Source: GCA-2794515 sp033763335 (GTDB lineage: Bacteria; Chloroflexota; Anaerolineae; Aggregatilineales; Phototrophicaceae). Taken from it: a stretch of 64,000 bases of DNA. Within the stretch, counting starts at the first letter, position 1. Every line of letters starts with the position of its first letter. Under the pieces are notes generated by a model. It was not told the DNA's origin, searched no databases, and saw only the letters and a program-made list of their open reading frames with translations. The translations under genes were made by a program, and so were the position numbers. Positions 61,116 to 64,000 of this stretch are shown here, in pieces. Location of the stretch: NCBI GenBank assembly GCA_033763335.1, contig JANRKU010000008.1, positions 124,001 to 188,000 on the forward strand. Reading direction: 5' to 3'.

Positions 61116-61529
61116 CTAGGCGTTTGATTGCTTTGGCGAAAAAACGATGATACTCGCTTCGCCACGCGCATCTTCACTGGCAACAATCAATGCCACATAC
61201 CCCGGCTGATAGGTGTCGGATGAGGGGATTTTGAAATATGCCTGACCATCGGTGAAAACGGTATTATAAACTTTTGGTCCATGAACGCCGACCATCACTA
61301 AGCCGATGGGTGTGCCATTAGCGACATTGACTGGACCAATCGAAATTTCAATTGGGCTTCCTGCACTCGCTACATCGGGCGCGTGAATGGGAATCGTCCC
61401 TGTCAATTTTGGGATGAATGTTTCTGGGGCGCTACAAGCCGTGATGAATATCAGTAGAAGAATGAGCCGTCTAAAAAATTTGGGGATGCCATGTTGATGC
61501 GATGTGGTGAACCCGTTATCTAAAATCAC
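61116..61529 (-). CDS. Small predicted lipoprotein
   Basis: This 137-residue protein has a signal helix ending in a lipobox (ITAC at about 29-32), so it should be attached to the outer face of the membrane. The mature part (about 105 residues) is predicted beta-rich: IPIHAPDVASAGSPIEISIG, GTPIGLVMVGVHG and GQAYFKIPSSDTY. It may be an Ig-like or carboxypeptidase-regulatory-like fold. The start is uncertain; a later start near the hydrophobic part is possible. No function is known. Confidence 0.65.
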   Translation of the reverse strand: MILDNGFTTSHQHGIPKFFRRLILLLIFITACSAPETFIPKLTGTIPIHAPDVASAGSPIEISIGPVNVANGTPIGLVMVGVHGPKVYNTVFTDGQAYFKIPSSDTYQPGYVALIVASEDARGEASIIVFSPKQSNA

Positions 61530-61899
61530 ATGTCATACTTACCCCCCTTGCTAGATGTCTAATTGAACGATGTATAGATTAATGAGAGTATAGCATTTTT
61601 TTGTAGGAAATGTATAGCACCAGAAGGGTAATTTTGTGAGGGGTAAATAACCGTTTATGTGCTGTAGATTTGTAAGGATGCAATGATTGTTGTTAGTAAA
61701 TAAAGCGGGTGTATCGTGTTTTTAATTTGTGGCTGACATACGCACGATGTGCTAGTCAGCCAGTACATCCTTCAAAATAGGCAGAATTGTACTGGCTGAC
61801 TAGAGGCGTTAGCCTCGTATGTCAGCCACAAAAGATAGCGCGTATTTAGAAACTAGCTTGCATTATCATGTCCTCATTTATCACCAAGTATAGGTGGTA
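61530..61899. other. 370-bp intergenic region upstream of the lipoprotein and downstream of parB
   Basis: It holds the hairpin element at 61728-61830. I see no ORF with a ribosome site, no tRNA and no parS-like site (TGTTTCACGTGAAACA or close variants). The rest is AT-rich and unassigned. Confidence 0.6.
61728..61830. repeat. Paired-hairpin intergenic element, copy 3
   Basis: A 103-bp element with TGTGGCTGACATACG and its complement at the ends. Stems GGCTGAC/GTCAGCC carry apical stems GCAC/GTGC and GAGGC/GCCTC. In the middle, AGCCAGTACA pairs with TGTACTGGCT, whereas copies 1 and 2 have GCCATTACA there; both arms changed together. Confidence 0.88.
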
Positions 61900-63219
61900 T
61901 CACTTGCCATCCAACGCCTTTTCGAGCAAATCTAGGCACTCGCGTAGTTCATCTATTTTGGCACGAATTTGACCTTTTGTAGATGAACTCGCCTCCCCTA
62001 CCCCACTGCGAAGCCCGAATAATTCCTTCGCAACTAGCTCATTTTGCTTAGAAAACAGCTTTTTTCCACGTTTTAGGGCGGCATCATTGAAGAGGGTAGG
62101 GGACTTATCTGATTTATCTTTATTGGAGGTGCTTTTTGTGGTGCCATCAACCGCATCAAAATTGTTGCGAGTCGCAACAATTTCCATCAGTTTTTTGGCT
62201 TCCATGATGGCTTGCTCATCTGATGGCAAACGCGCCAAACGGAGCAATTCATCTTCAGATAAATCGAGCGTGTCGCCAATCGTCCAAACTTCATCGGGCA
62301 ATCCCAGTAGTGTTCTGCATCGGGTGAAGGCGGCGCGATGGCTGATTCCCAAACCATTGGAGAGCATCTCCCCTTTGCCACTTGGGACGCGATAGGGAAT
62401 CACTTGGGCGTAGTATGGGCGGTCAGATTGCCCATGTTTGACGAGGGTGTCGTAGTCCTCAAAGCGGATATTTTGACTACTGAGCAAGTCCATCATCAGT
62501 AGCGAAAATTGACGGGCGCGACCAATCGCGTTCAAATCGGCGCGGGCGGCATTCTCGCTGGCTTGTCGCCATACGTTGAATGTGTCTACCACAATGGCGG
62601 GGACATTTTGCCATTTTTCGCGTTCTAGGGGTTTATCATCTTGCCCATTGAAATAGCCATAGAGGATATGAAATGCCAGCCAACGGCGTTCCCCTGTTTC
62701 CATACGGTAGCTGTTGCGGTCTAGTCGTTGTACCGTGACTGGATTGGCAAGACCATCTCGGCGGATGCTAACAGCCAATTCGACCACCTTCAAAAAGGCG
62801 TTTTCTGCGGGTCCGTGGGGATAGCCTTCTGATTCGTAGACATCTTCACTGATGCCACGCGATTCGATTTTTTCTGCCCATAGATAATGGTCAAGGTTGA
62901 AATCGGGTTGCCCTGCTTTGCGCCGTTCATCATCAATAACTTGTACCCACACATTAAACAGGTCGGCAATATCTTTTGGCTCGCCCGACCAATGCTCACG
63001 GACAGAGGCGGGAACAGCACGACGCGGTTGTTTGATGTCGGGGTAAATTTGAAAAATCGAAACAGGGCGAATGGTCTGACGCGCCCCTTCTCGTTTAGAG
63101 AGTTCTCCAAACAAGGCGGTATCGGCTTCTGTCATACTCAATCCATCTGAGGGGAGTTGTGCATTTTCTCTGCCACCGCCAAAGGGGTCAACATCGGACA
63201 ATTGATTTTTTCTGCTCAT
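61900..63219 (-). CDS. parB: ParB-like partition protein
   Basis: This 439-residue protein has a ParB/RepB/Spo0J-like N-terminal domain with MSRKNQLSDVDPFGGG at the start, and later NPVTVQRLDRNSYRMETGERR at about 170-190, the usual ParB box 1/2 region, though divergent. An HTH probably follows (about 260-330). The C-terminal 100 residues are rich in Lys and Glu, as in ParB dimer domains. The ATG at 63219 overlaps the parA stop (ATGA), giving translational coupling. The canonical parS was not found in the window. Confidence 0.85.
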   Translation of the reverse strand: MSRKNQLSDVDPFGGGRENAQLPSDGLSMTEADTALFGELSKREGARQTIRPVSIFQIYPDIKQPRRAVPASVREHWSGEPKDIADLFNVWVQVIDDERRKAGQPDFNLDHYLWAEKIESRGISEDVYESEGYPHGPAENAFLKVVELAVSIRRDGLANPVTVQRLDRNSYRMETGERRWLAFHILYGYFNGQDDKPLEREKWQNVPAIVVDTFNVWRQASENAARADLNAIGRARQFSLLMMDLLSSQNIRFEDYDTLVKHGQSDRPYYAQVIPYRVPSGKGEMLSNGLGISHRAAFTRCRTLLGLPDEVWTIGDTLDLSEDELLRLARLPSDEQAIMEAKKLMEIVATRNNFDAVDGTTKSTSNKDKSDKSPTLFNDAALKRGKKLFSKQNELVAKELFGLRSGVGEASSSTKGQIRAKIDELRECLDLLEKALDGK

Positions 63220-64000
63220 AGGGCAAGCTCCATCTCCACACGATCTACGACAGTCCACATATCACGGGTTGCACTACTATCTGGGGCAAAGCTATAGACC
63301 AAACGCCCCACTGTAGAAGCCTCTGCCCATACCGTCCGCATATACATTTCGGGCCACACGAGGTTGCCATATTTGGCTTTGAGTTTATTTAAATTTTCTT
63401 GATGCACGAGGGTGCTGGTGCGGAACATGGTGGGGATAATGCCCATCACTTTGAGTTCACTCAAGCCATAACGCTCACGGGTGGGTTGAATCATTTGGCG
63501 GTGGCTAAAACTTTCGACCAAGCCATCAAAGCTGAGGAACTCGCATTTGGTGGGATAAATGATGGCATCGGTAGCCAGATAAATTGACCCATGCAACAAA
63601 GATGGTGTCGGTGAGGTGTCGAATACGACCACATCCACAACCCCTTCTAATTCCCGAAAACGGTCTGCGACAGCAAACGCATCGGAAATTTGAATGGGGA
63701 TACTGCGCGTCTCGACATTGGATGGCACGACATACAGTTGCCCTTTGACAGGATGACCGGGCATTCCATAACGCTCTGGTTGCACAGGACGCAACACATC
63801 ACGGAAGGGCGCACTCCGTACCAACAGGTCATAGAGACCGGGTTCTTTCTTGAGTCCCAAACATAGGGTTGCGTGACCTTGTGGGTCGGCATCTGCGATG
63901 ATGACTTTATAACCGCGAATGGCGAGTCCTGCGGCGACATGCACAGCGATGGTGGTTTTGCCAACACCGCCTTTTTCATTGATAAGTGTGATGATTTTCA
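63216..64000 (-). CDS. parA: ParA-family partition ATPase, 5' end at the window edge
   Basis: The frame starts at or just beyond 64000: on the minus strand the last bases read TG AAA ATC ATC, so the ATG would lie with its A at 64001. The protein has the deviant Walker A KGGVGKTT within its first 20 residues, ADADPQGHATLCLGL at about 45, and VVVFDTSPTPSLL for Walker A' and B. This is a ParA of the chromosome/plasmid segregation type. It is translationally coupled to parB. Only the first base or so seems to be missing. Confidence 0.9.
   Translation of the reverse strand, partial: KIITLINEKGGVGKTTIAVHVAAGLAIRGYKVIIADADPQGHATLCLGLKKEPGLYDLLVRSAPFRDVLRPVQPERYGMPGHPVKGQLYVVPSNVETRSIPIQISDAFAVADRFRELEGVVDVVVFDTSPTPSLLHGSIYLATDAIIYPTKCEFLSFDGLVESFSHRQMIQPTRERYGLSELKVMGIIPTMFRTSTLVHQENLNKLKAKYGNLVWPEMYMRTVWAEASTVGRLVYSFAPDSSATRDMWTVVDRVEMELAL

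Noticed and set aside
61530..61899. parS site near parB
   Set aside because: No match to TGTTTCACGTGAAACA or a near variant was seen by eye.
1..64000. Selenoprotein genes linked to selC
   Set aside because: No gene in the window shows a frame continuing past TGA at a conserved Cys/Sec position, nor a typical Sec family member.
1..64000. CRISPR array
   Set aside because: No regularly spaced direct repeats of 24-40 bases were seen; the repeats present are scattered palindromes.

Overview
The window looks like a chromosomal segment of a member of the Chloroflexota, probably Anaerolineae-like. This is inferred from protein style: long Thr/Pro-rich extracytoplasmic linkers, a SpoVS protein without other sporulation genes, archaeal-type class I fructose-bisphosphate aldolase, DUF427, monoderm-style Sec signal peptides and lipoproteins. 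No 16S gene is present to prove it. There are no insertion sequences, phage genes or CRISPR arrays.

Layout. 1-6.5 kb: a 5'-truncated membrane TPR protein, class I aldolase, a methyltransferase and a KAP-family NTPase. 6.57-6.66 kb: a selenocysteine tRNA (selC, minus strand). 6.8-12.2 kb: DUF427, enoyl-CoA hydratase, a 52-residue protein, a degenerate 5'-nucleotidase-like protein, a membrane glycosyltransferase, a TauE/SafE permease and SpoVS; three of these genes look leaderless. 12.2-17.5 kb: dnaA, rdgB, rsmA and a NotI-family type II restriction-modification pair. 17.6-23.3 kb: three tandem paralogous membrane proteins facing a four-gene operon of extracytoplasmic proteins, including a 34-residue membrane peptide. 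23.4-33.5 kb: an esterase, an EEP-family hydrolase, a peptide-type ABC importer (no ATPases nearby) whose permeases carry large insertions, an HtrA-type protease, DprA and a MerR-like regulator. 33.7-36.4 kb: nrfHA nitrite reductase, divergent from a Crp-family regulator, with a perfect FNR-type site between them. 36.4-43.4 kb: a MarR/metallo-beta-lactamase operon with clear operators, a protease-dead HtrA homologue, DUF433, an epimerase, a second MBL hydrolase, pterin dehydratase and PepF. 43.4-50.6 kb: TPR proteins, a GT4 glycosyltransferase, a Uma2 nuclease, two unknown proteins, amylosucrase and a GNAT protein. 50.7-59.1 kb: a signalling block with a 1917-residue histidine kinase, a threonine synthase fused to two receiver domains, and a stand-alone receiver. 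59.2-64 kb: GlpD, a lipoprotein and parAB.

Three observations stand out. First, the kinase / threonine synthase-REC-REC / REC block suggests a PLP enzyme wired into a phosphorelay. Second, a family of intergenic hairpin elements (eight hairpins at five loci) has stems that change in compensating ways while a TA/GTAT internal loop stays fixed. A second family of loopless palindromes recurs in other gaps. Third, several proteins keep a fold but lose catalytic residues: the HtrA homologue at 37.8 kb and the 5'-nucleotidase-like protein at 8.5 kb.

All assignments were made by reading motifs. No database search was run.
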